Positions 15,951 through 24,161 of a stretch of DNA of 37,431 bases are shown here, in pieces. Made by a program: the position numbers and the translations under genes. How positions within the stretch are numbered: the stretch's first letter is position 1; each line of letters starts with the position of its first letter. Source of the DNA: Parvibaculum sp. (GTDB lineage Bacteria > Pseudomonadota > Alphaproteobacteria > Parvibaculales > Parvibaculaceae); NCBI GenBank assembly GCA_019635955.1, contig JAHBYL010000028.1:1-37431 (forward strand), written 5' to 3'. The notes below the pieces were generated by a model. That model ran no database searches, was not told the origin of the DNA, and saw nothing but the letters and a program-made list of their open reading frames with translations.

Positions 15951-16370
15951 TTATCCGAGCGCCTTCTTGATCAGCTCCGCATGGCGCTTCAGCTCTTCGA
16001 AATCGGCCATCTCGCGCGCATGGAGCTTCAGGTCGATGCCCTGCGAGCGCGGAATGATATGCGTGTGTATGTGGAAGACGGTCTGGCCCGCCGCTGCGCC
16101 ATTCAATTGCGCAATCAGGATCCCCGGCGCATCGAAGGCCTGCTTCACGGCGGCGGCGAGCTTCTTCGTCGTCTTGGCCATGGCGCCGGCAAATTCCGGG
16201 TCGAGATCGAAAAGATTTTCGGCCGGGAATTTCGGGATGACGAGCGTATGCCCCTCTGCCTGCGGCATGACATCCATGAAGGCGAGCGTCATATCGTCTT
16301 CATAGACGGAGAAGCAGGGCGCTTCCTTGCGGAGAATCTTGGCGAAAATATTGTTCTGGTCGTAGGCCAC
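15951..16370 (-). CDS. HIT-family nucleotide hydrolase/transferase
   Basis: 139 residues from a GTG at 16370, three bases after the stop of the upstream acyltransferase gene; AGGAGG lies about 12 nt before it. The histidine triad FHIHTHIIPR, with the catalytic central His, is near residue 100. The start AYDQNNIFAKILRKEAPC and the stretch MDVMPQAEGHTLVIPK match the bacterial HinT-type branch. HIT proteins hydrolyse nucleoside phosphoramidates or dinucleoside polyphosphates. An open frame extends further upstream to 16703 but overlaps the acyltransferase and lacks homology there. Confidence 0.92.
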   Translation of the reverse strand: MAYDQNNIFAKILRKEAPCFSVYEDDMTLAFMDVMPQAEGHTLVIPKFPAENLFDLDPEFAGAMAKTTKKLAAAVKQAFDAPGILIAQLNGAAAGQTVFHIHTHIIPRSQGIDLKLHAREMADFEELKRHAELIKKALG

Positions 16371-16371
16371 G

Positions 16372-17571
16372 TCAGAAATCGTCCTCCTGGTGTTCCTTGT
16401 TTTCCGTATCGTGCCGGAAGGGCGCGTATTCGCCAAGGGCCGCGATATCGCGATCGACATATTGCCGTTCGCGGGTGAGATATTCGGCCACTGCCTCGCG
16501 GAAGGATGTATTGGCGATCCAGTGGGCGCTGTAGGTGCGCGACGGCAGGTAGCCGCGCGCAAGCTTGTGTTCGCCCTGGGCGCCGGCTTCCACACGGGCA
16601 AGGCCCCGTTCGACGGCGAAGTCGATGGCCTGGTAGTAGCAGCATTCGAAATGCAGGAAGGGATGGTGCTCGATGGCGCCCCAGTTCCGCCCGTAAAGCG
16701 CATCGCCGCCGATGAAGTTCAGCGCGCCCGCGACGAGGCGTCCGTTGCGGCGCGCCATGACGAGAAGCGTATCGTCCGCCATGTGTTCGCCGGCAAGGCT
16801 GAAGAACTCGCGCGTGAGATAAGGCGTCCCCCATTTGCGCGAGCCCGTATCCATGTAGAAGGCGAAGAAGGCATCCCAGTGATCCTCGGTGATCGCGCTG
16901 CCCGTCACGCGCTCGACCTCGATGCCGTTTTCGAGAGCTTTTTCCCGCTCCTTGCGGATCATCTTGCGCTTGCGAGACGACAGGTCGGCGAGGAAATCGT
17001 CGAAGCTGCCATAGCCGCGATTGTGCCAGTGAAACTGCTGGTCGGTCCGCTGGAGCAGGCCGAGTTCGCCCGCCCGTTGCCATTGCCGTTCCGGCAGGAA
17101 GGTGATGTGAAGCGAGGAGACGTTGTGACGCTTCGCCAGTTCGACGGCGCCTGCGAGCAGCATGTCCTCCGCCGCCGCGCGGCCCGGGCCTTGCGGCGTC
17201 AGCAGCCGGGGGCCCGTGGCGGGCGTGAAGGGCACCGCGCATTGCAGCTTCGGGTAATACTGCCCGCCTGCATTTTCAAAGGCATTCGCCCAGCCGTGAT
17301 CGAAAACATATTCGCCGCGGCTGTGGTTTTTCAGATAGAGCGGCATGCAGCCGGCAAGGCAACCGGCGTCATCTTCAAGCAGCAGATGCTGGCCGAGCCA
17401 GCCGGTGCGGCGCGTCGCCGAACCGCTTTCCTCCAGCGCGCTCAGAAAAGCATGCGAGAGGAAGGGGTTGCGCGGCTCGCCCGGCGGATTGGCGCAGGCG
17501 TCCCAAGCGGCTGCATCGACAGCACCAAGGCTGTCGATCACTTTCACGATGGCTGCTTCGCTGTCGCCCAT
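16372..17571 (-). CDS. COG3146 family GNAT-like N-acyltransferase
   Basis: 399 residues of the COG3146/DUF482 (FemAB-like) family. Typical stretches are NPFLSHAFLSALEESG, MPLYLKNHSRGEYVFDHGWA, FHWHNRGYGSFDDFLADLSSRKRK and AGALNFIGGDALYGRNWG. Such proteins have a duplicated GNAT fold; specific substrates are not established as far as I know, peptidoglycan-type acceptors having been suggested because of the FemAB likeness. No signal peptide. It lies between RidA upstream (27 nt) and the HIT gene downstream (1-nt gap), so probably cotranscribed. Confidence 0.87.
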   Translation of the reverse strand: MGDSEAAIVKVIDSLGAVDAAAWDACANPPGEPRNPFLSHAFLSALEESGSATRRTGWLGQHLLLEDDAGCLAGCMPLYLKNHSRGEYVFDHGWANAFENAGGQYYPKLQCAVPFTPATGPRLLTPQGPGRAAAEDMLLAGAVELAKRHNVSSLHITFLPERQWQRAGELGLLQRTDQQFHWHNRGYGSFDDFLADLSSRKRKMIRKEREKALENGIEVERVTGSAITEDHWDAFFAFYMDTGSRKWGTPYLTREFFSLAGEHMADDTLLVMARRNGRLVAGALNFIGGDALYGRNWGAIEHHPFLHFECCYYQAIDFAVERGLARVEAGAQGEHKLARGYLPSRTYSAHWIANTSFREAVAEYLTRERQYVDRDIAALGEYAPFRHDTENKEHQEDDF

Positions 17572-17598
17572 GCGAAAACTCTAGCGGAGCGGCCCGTT

Positions 17599-18066
17599 TC
17601 AGGCGATCTCGAAAATCGCTTCGATCTCGACCGTGATCTGGAAGGGAAGCGAAGGGGCGGCAACAGCCGAGCGGGCGTGGCGTCCGGCCTCGCCGAAGAT
17701 TTCCACCAGCAGGTCCGACGCGCCGTTGATGACCGCGGGCTGCTGGTCGAAATCAGGCGTTGCATTGACGAAGCCGAGCAGCTTCACGCAGCGCGTCACC
17801 CGGTCGAGGTCGCCGCCGCAGGCCGCCTTCAACTGTGCGAGAACATTCAGCATGGTGAGCCGCGCCGCCGCCTTGCCGGCATCCACATCATGGTCTTTGC
17901 CGAGCTTGCCCTGATATTCGATGCCTTTCGCGCCCATCGGGCCCTGACCCGAAATGAAGACGAGATTGCCGGTCACCACATAGGGCACATAGGTGCCCGC
18001 CGGGCCTGCGGGAGCGGGCAGTTCAATTCCCAGTTCCTTCAGCCGCGCTTCAATCCTGCCTGCCAT
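17599..18066 (-). CDS. RidA/YjgF-family protein
   Basis: 155 residues from the ATG at 18066 (MAGRIEARLKELG), preceded by GGGAGA. This is the longer form of the family: it has YVVTGNLVFISGQGPM, a central Ala-rich helix, and the C-terminal RSAVAAPSLPFQITVEIEAIF, where the Arg is the one that in RidA binds the carboxylate of imine substrates. Members hydrolyse reactive enamine/imine intermediates from amino acid metabolism; this branch has not been shown to me to have a fixed substrate. First gene of the putative minus-strand operon to 14045 and divergent from agmatine deiminase. Confidence 0.9.
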   Translation of the reverse strand: MAGRIEARLKELGIELPAPAGPAGTYVPYVVTGNLVFISGQGPMGAKGIEYQGKLGKDHDVDAGKAAARLTMLNVLAQLKAACGGDLDRVTRCVKLLGFVNATPDFDQQPAVINGASDLLVEIFGEAGRHARSAVAAPSLPFQITVEIEAIFEIA

Positions 18067-18160
18067 TTTCCGGTGTCTCCCTTTGCGTGGTTGCCGCGAT
18101 TTCCCTGCCGTTATACCTATCGTCAAAGCGCCAGAGACGAAAGCCCGGAGACCTGTTCCC

Positions 18161-19201
18161 ATGACGGAAGTGCGGATGCCCGCGGATGACGGTTTTTTCA
18201 TGCCCGCCGAATGGGAGCCGCATGAGCGCTGCTGGATGCAATGGCCTGCGCGCGCGGAGGTCTGGGGAGAGCGTTTGCCGCAGGCGCATGCCGCTTACGC
18301 ACAGGTCGCCCGCGCCATTGCCGAGTTCGAACCCGTCTCGATGGTCTGCCGCCCGGAGGACGAGGCGCAGGTGAAGCTTGCTTGCGGGCGCGGCGTAACG
18401 CCGGCGCCGCTGCCTATCGACGATAGCTGGGCGCGCGACAGCGGGCCGATCTTCGTGGTCGATGGCGAAGGCCATGTGGCGGGCACGCATTGGGGCTTCA
18501 ATGCATGGGGCAACGCCTATCACGGCTATGAGAACGATGCGGCGGTCGGCTCGCGGATTCTCGAACGGCTCGGCATGCGCATATACAGGGGGCAGATGGT
18601 GCTCGAAGGCGGATCGATATCCGCCGATGGCTATGGCACGCTTCTCACGACGGAAGAATGCCTGCTCAATGACAATCGCAATCCGGAACTGACGCGGCAG
18701 CAGATCGAGGAAAATCTAGCCCTCATGCTCGGCGTCAGCCGCATCGTCTGGCTCGACAGGGGCTTGCAGGACGACGAGACGAGCGGCCATGTCGACATGA
18801 TCGCGTCCTTTGCGGGCAAGGGGCGGGTGCTGCTCCACATGCCGGACGACAGGTCCGACCCGAATTACGCACGGATGCAGGATAACAGGCAGCGACTCGA
18901 AGCGTCGCGGGACGCGCGCGGGCAGAAATTCGAGATCATCGAGATGCCGCAGCCACAGCGCCAGATGCGGCGGCCGGATGGGCGGCGGCTCTGCACGTCT
19001 TACGTGAACGCCTATCTTGCAAATGGCGCCGTCATCATGCCTGTCTATGACGATCCGAATGACGAGCGCGCATCGGCGGTGATGAAGGAAGCATTTCCGG
19101 ACCGGAAGGTCGTGCCCGTCCCGGCGCTTGAAATCGCGGCAGGCGGGGGCTCGGTCCATTGCATCACGCAGCAGCAGCCCAAGGGCGTCGCCATCAAGTA
19201 G
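18161..19201 (+). CDS. aguA: Agmatine deiminase
   Basis: 346 residues from the ATG at 18161 (GGAG about 10 nt upstream); an in-frame start at 17993 would run through the RidA gene. Converts agmatine to N-carbamoylputrescine and ammonia in the arginine-to-putrescine route. It is a guanidino-modifying enzyme of the pentein fold: WMQWPARAEVWG, DDSWARDSGPIFV (substrate and catalytic acids), HWGFNAWG, LEGGSISADG, DETSGHVDM (catalytic His) and the nucleophile Cys334 in GGGSVHCITQQQP. The next enzyme, N-carbamoylputrescine amidase (aguB), is not in the window, so it must be encoded elsewhere or replaced. Confidence 0.95.
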   Translation: MTEVRMPADDGFFMPAEWEPHERCWMQWPARAEVWGERLPQAHAAYAQVARAIAEFEPVSMVCRPEDEAQVKLACGRGVTPAPLPIDDSWARDSGPIFVVDGEGHVAGTHWGFNAWGNAYHGYENDAAVGSRILERLGMRIYRGQMVLEGGSISADGYGTLLTTEECLLNDNRNPELTRQQIEENLALMLGVSRIVWLDRGLQDDETSGHVDMIASFAGKGRVLLHMPDDRSDPNYARMQDNRQRLEASRDARGQKFEIIEMPQPQRQMRRPDGRRLCTSYVNAYLANGAVIMPVYDDPNDERASAVMKEAFPDRKVVPVPALEIAAGGGSVHCITQQQPKGVAIK

Positions 19202-19204
19202 GCG

Positions 19205-19930
19205 TCAGCCGAGCGTCGTGAGCCGCGCTGCGCGTCCTCCATGCTGCTTGTCGGCATACATGGCGCGGTCCGCGCGCTCGATCAGGCCTTCCGCTTCGGT
19301 CTCGCCATTATAGGCGGCGAGGCCGAGGCTGGCGGTCACCGAAATCGTGGTCTTCTTGCTCGGTATGGCAAGTTCAGAAATGCCGCGCACGAGTTCACGG
19401 GCGCGTTCGCGGGCGCGCCTGTGTTCGGCGCGGACGAAGAGGATGGCGAATTCGTCGCCGCCAAGGCGCGCGGCGTAGTCCGTGGAGCGGATGCTCCTTG
19501 CCAGGTATGAGCCGACCGCACGCAGCACTTCGTCCCCGGTATTGTGGCCGAAGCGGTCGTTCACTTCCTTGAAGCCGTTGAGGTCGATATAGGCGAGGAG
19601 ACCGGTTTCGTCGTATCGCGCCGCGCTGGAGAGATTCCGCCGGACGATTTCGCCGAAGCCGCGGCGGTTGAGCAGGCCCGTCAGTTCGTCGGTCTGCGTC
19701 AGCGCTTCGAGCTGGCGGATGCGCGCATTGAGTTCCGCGATCCGGGATTCTGTCTGCTTAGCAAAGCTGAGCGCCTGGTTGACGAGGGTTTCATTCGCCC
19801 TGTCGCGTCCGAGCGAAAGATTGCGCCGGAAACGCTCCGTTTGCGGATCGCCCGGCATGGCGTGGTCCGGACGGACTGCCGATCCCGCCGTCTCCTCCGG
19901 CACATCTATCACGCGCTTCAGATAGGCCAT
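19205..19930 (-). CDS. Diguanylate cyclase (GGDEF), coiled-coil N-terminus
   Basis: 241 residues. An N-terminal region of about 75 residues without a recognised sensor ends in a helical, coiled-coil-like stretch (about 50-78). The GGDEF domain starts at TDELTGLLNRRGF and has an intact active site RLGGDEF (GGDEF at 157-161). An inhibitory RxxD site (R148-S-T-D151) sits five residues before it, so product inhibition is expected. It makes c-di-GMP from two GTP. No membrane segment. It converges on aguA with a 3-nt gap; the region upstream (19931-20119) is unusually AT-rich. Confidence 0.92.
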   Translation of the reverse strand: MAYLKRVIDVPEETAGSAVRPDHAMPGDPQTERFRRNLSLGRDRANETLVNQALSFAKQTESRIAELNARIRQLEALTQTDELTGLLNRRGFGEIVRRNLSSAARYDETGLLAYIDLNGFKEVNDRFGHNTGDEVLRAVGSYLARSIRSTDYAARLGGDEFAILFVRAEHRRARERARELVRGISELAIPSKKTTISVTASLGLAAYNGETEAEGLIERADRAMYADKQHGGRAARLTTLG

Positions 19931-20119
19931 CGTTCTCTTCGCGAGAAATCGCGATCCCCAAAATCATGGCAGGGCTCTTCACCCCGTGTGAGCGAGGTTC
20001 CACATGCAAGCCAACTGCCAGATAAAAAACTGTTTAAAAACAAATGGTTATATTTTTCAGGCGGCGCGAGAGCATGGTAAATATTGCCGGGTTCTGCCCC
20101 TCGCTGCGGCAAGCCCTGC
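19931..20119. other. AT-rich intergenic stretch upstream of the GGDEF gene
   Basis: The part at about 20015-20085 is far richer in A and T than its surroundings, with runs such as ATAAAAAACTGTTTAAAAAC and TATATTTTT. It lies downstream of the SUMF1 gene and upstream of the diguanylate cyclase, both on minus, so it may hold the promoter of the latter. I could not fit a convincing -35/-10 pair. Confidence 0.4.
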
Positions 20120-21010
20120 CTAATCGAGGTCGCGGACGAGGCGGAAACCGGCGATCGAATACCGGCTTTCAGGCGACCTGTGTTCGCGGGCGCCGATGCG
20201 CACGGGGCCGGGCGTGTCGGTCCACGAGCCGCCACGAAGGACGCGTGTGCGGCAGTCCCCGGCGGCATGGGCCGCGCCGTCGCGCGGAGCGGCGCCGTAG
20301 TCGCCCTGCCAGCAATCCGCGGTCCAGACCCAGACATTGCCCACGGCATCATGAAGGCCGTAGGGATTTGGCAGGAATTGACCCACAGGGCTCGTGAACA
20401 TGAAGCCGTCGTCGCAATTTTCGGCTGCCTTGGCCGCCTTGTTCTTTGCGGTGATGTCGTTCACGTTTGCGTAAGTGCAGGCGAGCGTGTCGTCCTCGCC
20501 CCAGAAATTCGTTCCCGCCGCGCCGCCGCGTGCGGCGAGTTCCCATTCGGCCTCGCTTGGCAGGCGGTAGCTTTTTCCGGTGCGGGCCGACATCCAGGCC
20601 GCATAGGCATTGGCGTCGTGCCACGAAACGCAGACCACGGGATCGCGCGGCGACTGCGCGAAGCCCGGCGCGCGCCAGCTCGCCTGCCGGTCCACGCGCC
20701 AGCCGGACTCCGCGAATATGTAGCACCCTCCATTCGCCTCATATCCGCTCTCCGTGACGAAGGCCTCGAACTCGGTACGTGTCACGAGATGCTTCGCGAT
20801 GGCGAAAGGCTTTCGGATTGTCACTTCATGCCGGGGAAATTCGCTTTCATCCGCTGCCGGGTCTCCGGTTTCCGCGCCCCGGATGAATGTGCCGCCGCCG
20901 ATGCGGATAAGCTCCGGACAGGTCTCGCAGTCGCGCAGCGTTTCGGGGCCGGTCGCGGGGCAAGCTGCCATGGCGAGCAGCACGGTCATGGCGAGTGCGA
21001 AGCGTATCAT
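20120..21010 (-). CDS. SUMF1-domain protein lacking the formylglycine-enzyme cysteines
   Basis: 296 residues from the ATG at 21010. The N-terminus MIRFALAMTVLLAMAAC is an export signal; the Cys at 17 could be a lipidation site, although the -3 residue is Met. The rest is a SUMF1/FGE-fold domain: GGGTFIRGAE, HEVTIRKPFAIAKHLVTRTEF, RLPSEAEWELAARGG, YGLHDAVGNVWVWTADC and RVLRGGSWTDTPGPVRIGAR. In true formylglycine-generating enzymes two cysteines follow the RGGS motif; here that stretch has none. It therefore probably does not mature sulfatases and may bind ligands or envelope components. Its ATG overlaps the stop of the D-2-hydroxyacid dehydrogenase gene. Confidence 0.87.
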   Translation of the reverse strand: MIRFALAMTVLLAMAACPATGPETLRDCETCPELIRIGGGTFIRGAETGDPAADESEFPRHEVTIRKPFAIAKHLVTRTEFEAFVTESGYEANGGCYIFAESGWRVDRQASWRAPGFAQSPRDPVVCVSWHDANAYAAWMSARTGKSYRLPSEAEWELAARGGAAGTNFWGEDDTLACTYANVNDITAKNKAAKAAENCDDGFMFTSPVGQFLPNPYGLHDAVGNVWVWTADCWQGDYGAAPRDGAAHAAGDCRTRVLRGGSWTDTPGPVRIGAREHRSPESRYSIAGFRLVRDLD

Positions 21011-21972
21011 GTGTTGAGCGCGTCCCGTGGCGGGCGGCCTGCAAAGAAATCGTCCAGATTGTCCAGCGCGCGGAAGCCCATGGCGTTGCGCGTTTCCCGC
21101 GTGGCGCTGCCGAGATGCGGCAGCAGGAAGGCATTGGGAAGGCCGAGATAGGCAGGATGGAGGTTCGGCTCGTTGGCGAAGACATCGAGCCCCGCAGCGG
21201 CGAGGCGTCCCGAGGCGAGCGCTTCGATCAGCGCCTCGTCGTCCACGATGTCGCCGCGCGCCGTGTTCACGACGATCGCTTTCTCCGGCAGGAGCCGGAT
21301 CGTGTCGCGGTTGACGATGCGACGCGTCTCCGGCGTCGAGGCGCAATGCAGCGACAGCACGTCCGAGATGCGGAAGAGGCTTTCCACGTCCGGATGATAG
21401 GTGGCGCCTTCCTCCATTTCCGCCACGAGGCGGCGGCGATTGTGGTAGTGGACCTCCATGCCGAAGGCGCGGGCGCGCTTCGCCGTCGCCCGGCCGATGC
21501 GGCCGAGGCCCAGTATGCCGAGCCGTTTGCCGGTGAGTTCCATGCCGAGCATGCCCGTGGGCGCCCAGTTCTTCCACTGGCCGCTGCGCAAGGTGGCAAT
21601 GGCGGATGTCGCCTGGCGGGCCGCGCCCAGCATGAGCAGCATGGCGATTTCCGCCGTCGCGTCGGTCAGCACGTCCGGCGTATTGGCGACCGTAACGCCG
21701 CGCGCTTTCGCAGCAACGAGGTCGATATGGTCGTAGCCGACGGAAAAGGTCGCGATGATTTTTACGGAATCGGGCAGGGCGCCGATAAGCCCGGCGTCGA
21801 TCCGGTCCGTCACCGTCACCAGCAGCGCGTCCTTGCCGTCCGCGCCTTCGAGGATCGTTTCGCGCGTGGGCAGGCCGTCGACCGGGTTCAGCGTGGCCTC
21901 ATAGTCCCGGTCGAGGCGGGCCTCCACATCGGGCGGCAATTTGCGGGTCACGAAAAGGCGGGGGCGTGGCAT
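21007..21972 (-). CDS. D-2-hydroxyacid dehydrogenase (glyoxylate/hydroxypyruvate reductase type)
   Basis: 321 residues, full length. The order is: the substrate domain with SVGYDHIDL, the NAD(P)-binding GxGxxG motif LGLGRIGRATAKRA near residue 155, catalytic Arg in NTARGDIVD, Glu in FANEPNLHP and His in LPHLGSATRETR. YHNRRR just after the GxGxxG strand, with Arg in place of the acidic residue, suggests NADPH rather than NADH. It reduces glyoxylate or a related 2-keto acid; the exact substrate is uncertain. It is the first gene of a pair with the SUMF1 protein (ATGA overlap), and is divergent from eipB. Confidence 0.93.
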   Translation of the reverse strand: MPRPRLFVTRKLPPDVEARLDRDYEATLNPVDGLPTRETILEGADGKDALLVTVTDRIDAGLIGALPDSVKIIATFSVGYDHIDLVAAKARGVTVANTPDVLTDATAEIAMLLMLGAARQATSAIATLRSGQWKNWAPTGMLGMELTGKRLGILGLGRIGRATAKRARAFGMEVHYHNRRRLVAEMEEGATYHPDVESLFRISDVLSLHCASTPETRRIVNRDTIRLLPEKAIVVNTARGDIVDDEALIEALASGRLAAAGLDVFANEPNLHPAYLGLPNAFLLPHLGSATRETRNAMGFRALDNLDDFFAGRPPRDALNT

Positions 21973-22066
21973 CGTTCATCCGGCTGTTGCATTCGCTTTC
22001 CCGGTTTAGCCGATGGTGTAAGCTTGCGAAAGGGCGGTGTCGGCAAGGGATTGCGTGGTTCGAGTG

Positions 22067-22873
22067 ATGGAAAATGCTTGCAAGTGGCTGGTGCCGCTCG
22101 GCTTTCTGTTGGTTTTCGGCGGTGCGGCGCAAGCCGTTCCGCTGCAGATGCACCGCGCGGTCTACGATCTCTCCCTCGGGCGGACGGAAGCCGCGAGCGA
22201 CATTGCCGGGCTCGACGGGCGCATGGTGACTGAATGGCGCGGGGGGCCTGCCTGTGGCGGCTACACCTCGACGCAGCGGGTGGTCACGCGCGTCACAGCG
22301 CTCGACCAGTCCTATATGAGCAACGATATCCGCCTCAGTTATTTCGAGGCGGCGAACGGCGGCGAGTTCACCTATACGCGGTCGGAATATACCAATGGCG
22401 AGCTCACGGATCAGGAAGATGGCACGGCCTCCCGCCTTGAGGACGGAAAGATCAGCCTGCTGAGGGAAGGCGGCGTCCGGCGCGAGCTTCCCTCCGGCGT
22501 TCTCTTTCCGGTCCAGTACCACCGGACCGTCATCGAGAGGGCGGAGCGCGGCGAACGGGTGTTCGAACTGACGCTGTTCGACGGGACGGAGGAGCGCGAA
22601 AATCCGACCACGGTCTTCATCCTGAAGCAGCGTCCGGAGACGAGCGAAGTTCCACCCGAAGGCAAGGGCGCCGAAGTGCTGAAGGATGTTGCACATTGGC
22701 CGGCGCGGATCAGCTATTTCGACAAGGAAGGCGGCGATGGCATGCCTAATTTCGAGATGGGCATGATGCTCTATGCAAACGGCATCGCGACGGATATCCG
22801 CCTCGACTATATCGATATCGAGATCCGGGCCCGGCTGAAGGAGCTCACGATCTTCGAGGACGGCGCTTGCTGA
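22067..22873 (+). CDS. eipB: EipB-like cell envelope integrity protein (DUF1849)
   Basis: 268 residues from the ATG at 22067; GTG codons at 22037, 22055 and 22064 are alternative starts, and the one at 22055 has the best-placed ribosome site (AAGGGA). The signal peptide MENACKWLVPLGFLLVFGG is followed by a mature domain with the family stretches LQMHRAVYDLSL and CGGYTSTQRVVTRV. Two conserved-looking cysteines, C63 and the C-terminal residue C268, match the disulfide pair described for Brucella EipB (spacing about 205 residues here). The family forms a beta-spiral in the periplasm and supports envelope integrity. It converges on dinB with a 10-nt gap. Confidence 0.88.
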   Translation: MENACKWLVPLGFLLVFGGAAQAVPLQMHRAVYDLSLGRTEAASDIAGLDGRMVTEWRGGPACGGYTSTQRVVTRVTALDQSYMSNDIRLSYFEAANGGEFTYTRSEYTNGELTDQEDGTASRLEDGKISLLREGGVRRELPSGVLFPVQYHRTVIERAERGERVFELTLFDGTEERENPTTVFILKQRPETSEVPPEGKGAEVLKDVAHWPARISYFDKEGGDGMPNFEMGMMLYANGIATDIRLDYIDIEIRARLKELTIFEDGAC

Positions 22874-22883
22874 GCTTTCCGTT

Positions 22884-24161
22884 CTAGTCGTGCTTCTGCG
22901 GGCCAAGGCCACGGCCCTTGCTGATCGACTTGTCTCCGAATTTCGCGCGCAGGCGGTCCATGGCCCGTTCGGCGGCAGCACGGCGCGCGGCATCGGGATC
23001 GAGCAGGTCCGGCGGATCGGCGATGTCGCCATCGGCAAGGCCTGAAATGCCGACGCCGAGCAGGCGGAACTTGGTGCCTGCCGCCTCGCGCGCGAGCATC
23101 GGCGAGGCGATGCGATAGATCACTTCGGCAAGCTGCGTTGGGTCGTGCAGCGTCTGGTTTCGCGTTCGGGTCTTGAAGTCCGCGGTCTTGAGTTTCAGCA
23201 CCACGGTCGAGCCCGACAGTCCCGCCGCCTTGGCGCGGCGCGACACTTTTTCGCAAAGCGGCCAGAGGATACGGTCGAGTTCGGAGGCGTCCGAAATGTC
23301 GCGCATGAAGGTCGTCTCGGCGGAAATGCTTTTGGCCTCGTGGCCGGGTTCGACATGGCGGAAGTCCTCGCCGCGTGCGAGACGCCAGAGGCGGCGGCCC
23401 ATCGAGCCGTAGCGCGCCATCAGGTCGTTCTCTTCCATCTTCTGTAGTTGCATGATGCGGGTGATGCCGTCGCGGGCGAGCTTCGCCTCCAGCGCCTTGC
23501 CCACACCCCAGATGAGTGAGACGGGCTTTGCGGCGAGGAAGGACAGCGTTTCCTCACGGCCGATCACCGCAAACCCGCGCGGCTTGTCGAGATCGGAGGC
23601 GATCTTTGCGAGGAACTTGTTATGGCTGAGTCCGACCGAGATCGTTATGCCGATTTCATCCTCGATGCGTTTGGCGAGCCGCGCCATGCTCACCGCGGCG
23701 CTTGCATGATGCAGTCGCTCCGTACCGGTGAGGTCGAGAAACGCCTCGTCGATCGAGACGGGTTCGACAAGCGGTGTCATGTCGCGCATCAGCGCGCGCA
23801 CTTCGCGGCCCACTCGCGCATATTTCGTCATGTCCGGCTTCAGCACCACGGCCTCGGGGCAGGCGGCCAGCGCCTTGAACATGGGCATGGCGGAGCGCAC
23901 GCCGCGAATTCGCGCGATATAGCAGCAGGTGGAAACGACGCCACGCTGGCCACCGCCGATGATGAGCGGCTTGTCGCGGAGTTCCGGATTGTCGCGCTTC
24001 TCGACGGCCGCATAAAAGGCATCGCAATCGAGGTGAGCGATTGTGAGTGCGTGAAGTTCGGGATGAAATACAAGTCGCGGCCGCTTGCAGACAGGGCAAC
24101 GCTCCGCGCCTTCCGGCACGGGTGCAAAGCAGTCGCGGCAAAGACCTTGCGCTTCGCTCAT
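22884..24161 (-). CDS. dinB: DNA polymerase IV with N-terminal zinc-ribbon extension
   Basis: 425 residues, longer than the ~350 of E. coli DinB because of an N-terminal stretch with four cysteines (C8, C11, C22, C25) that forms a likely zinc ribbon. The Y-family core follows: the metal-binding [14 protein letters not shown] (D45, D47), [27 protein letters not shown], helix-hairpin-helix IWGVGKA, and the little-finger domain to about 385. It copies across damaged templates and extends mismatches, and is typically mutagenic. I see no beta-clamp motif that I can certify at the end (GLGPQKHD). The ATG overlaps the stop of the upstream sugar kinase gene. Confidence 0.95.
   Translation of the reverse strand: MSEAQGLCRDCFAPVPEGAERCPVCKRPRLVFHPELHALTIAHLDCDAFYAAVEKRDNPELRDKPLIIGGGQRGVVSTCCYIARIRGVRSAMPMFKALAACPEAVVLKPDMTKYARVGREVRALMRDMTPLVEPVSIDEAFLDLTGTERLHHASAAVSMARLAKRIEDEIGITISVGLSHNKFLAKIASDLDKPRGFAVIGREETLSFLAAKPVSLIWGVGKALEAKLARDGITRIMQLQKMEENDLMARYGSMGRRLWRLARGEDFRHVEPGHEAKSISAETTFMRDISDASELDRILWPLCEKVSRRAKAAGLSGSTVVLKLKTADFKTRTRNQTLHDPTQLAEVIYRIASPMLAREAAGTKFRLLGVGISGLADGDIADPPDLLDPDAARRAAAERAMDRLRAKFGDKSISKGRGLGPQKHD

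Noticed and set aside
16390..18189. A 599-codon plus-strand frame over the acyltransferase and RidA genes
   Set aside because: Shadow of clearly recognised minus-strand proteins.
20120..21010. Active formylglycine-generating enzyme
   Set aside because: The cysteines after the RGGS motif are missing and no sulfatase is nearby.
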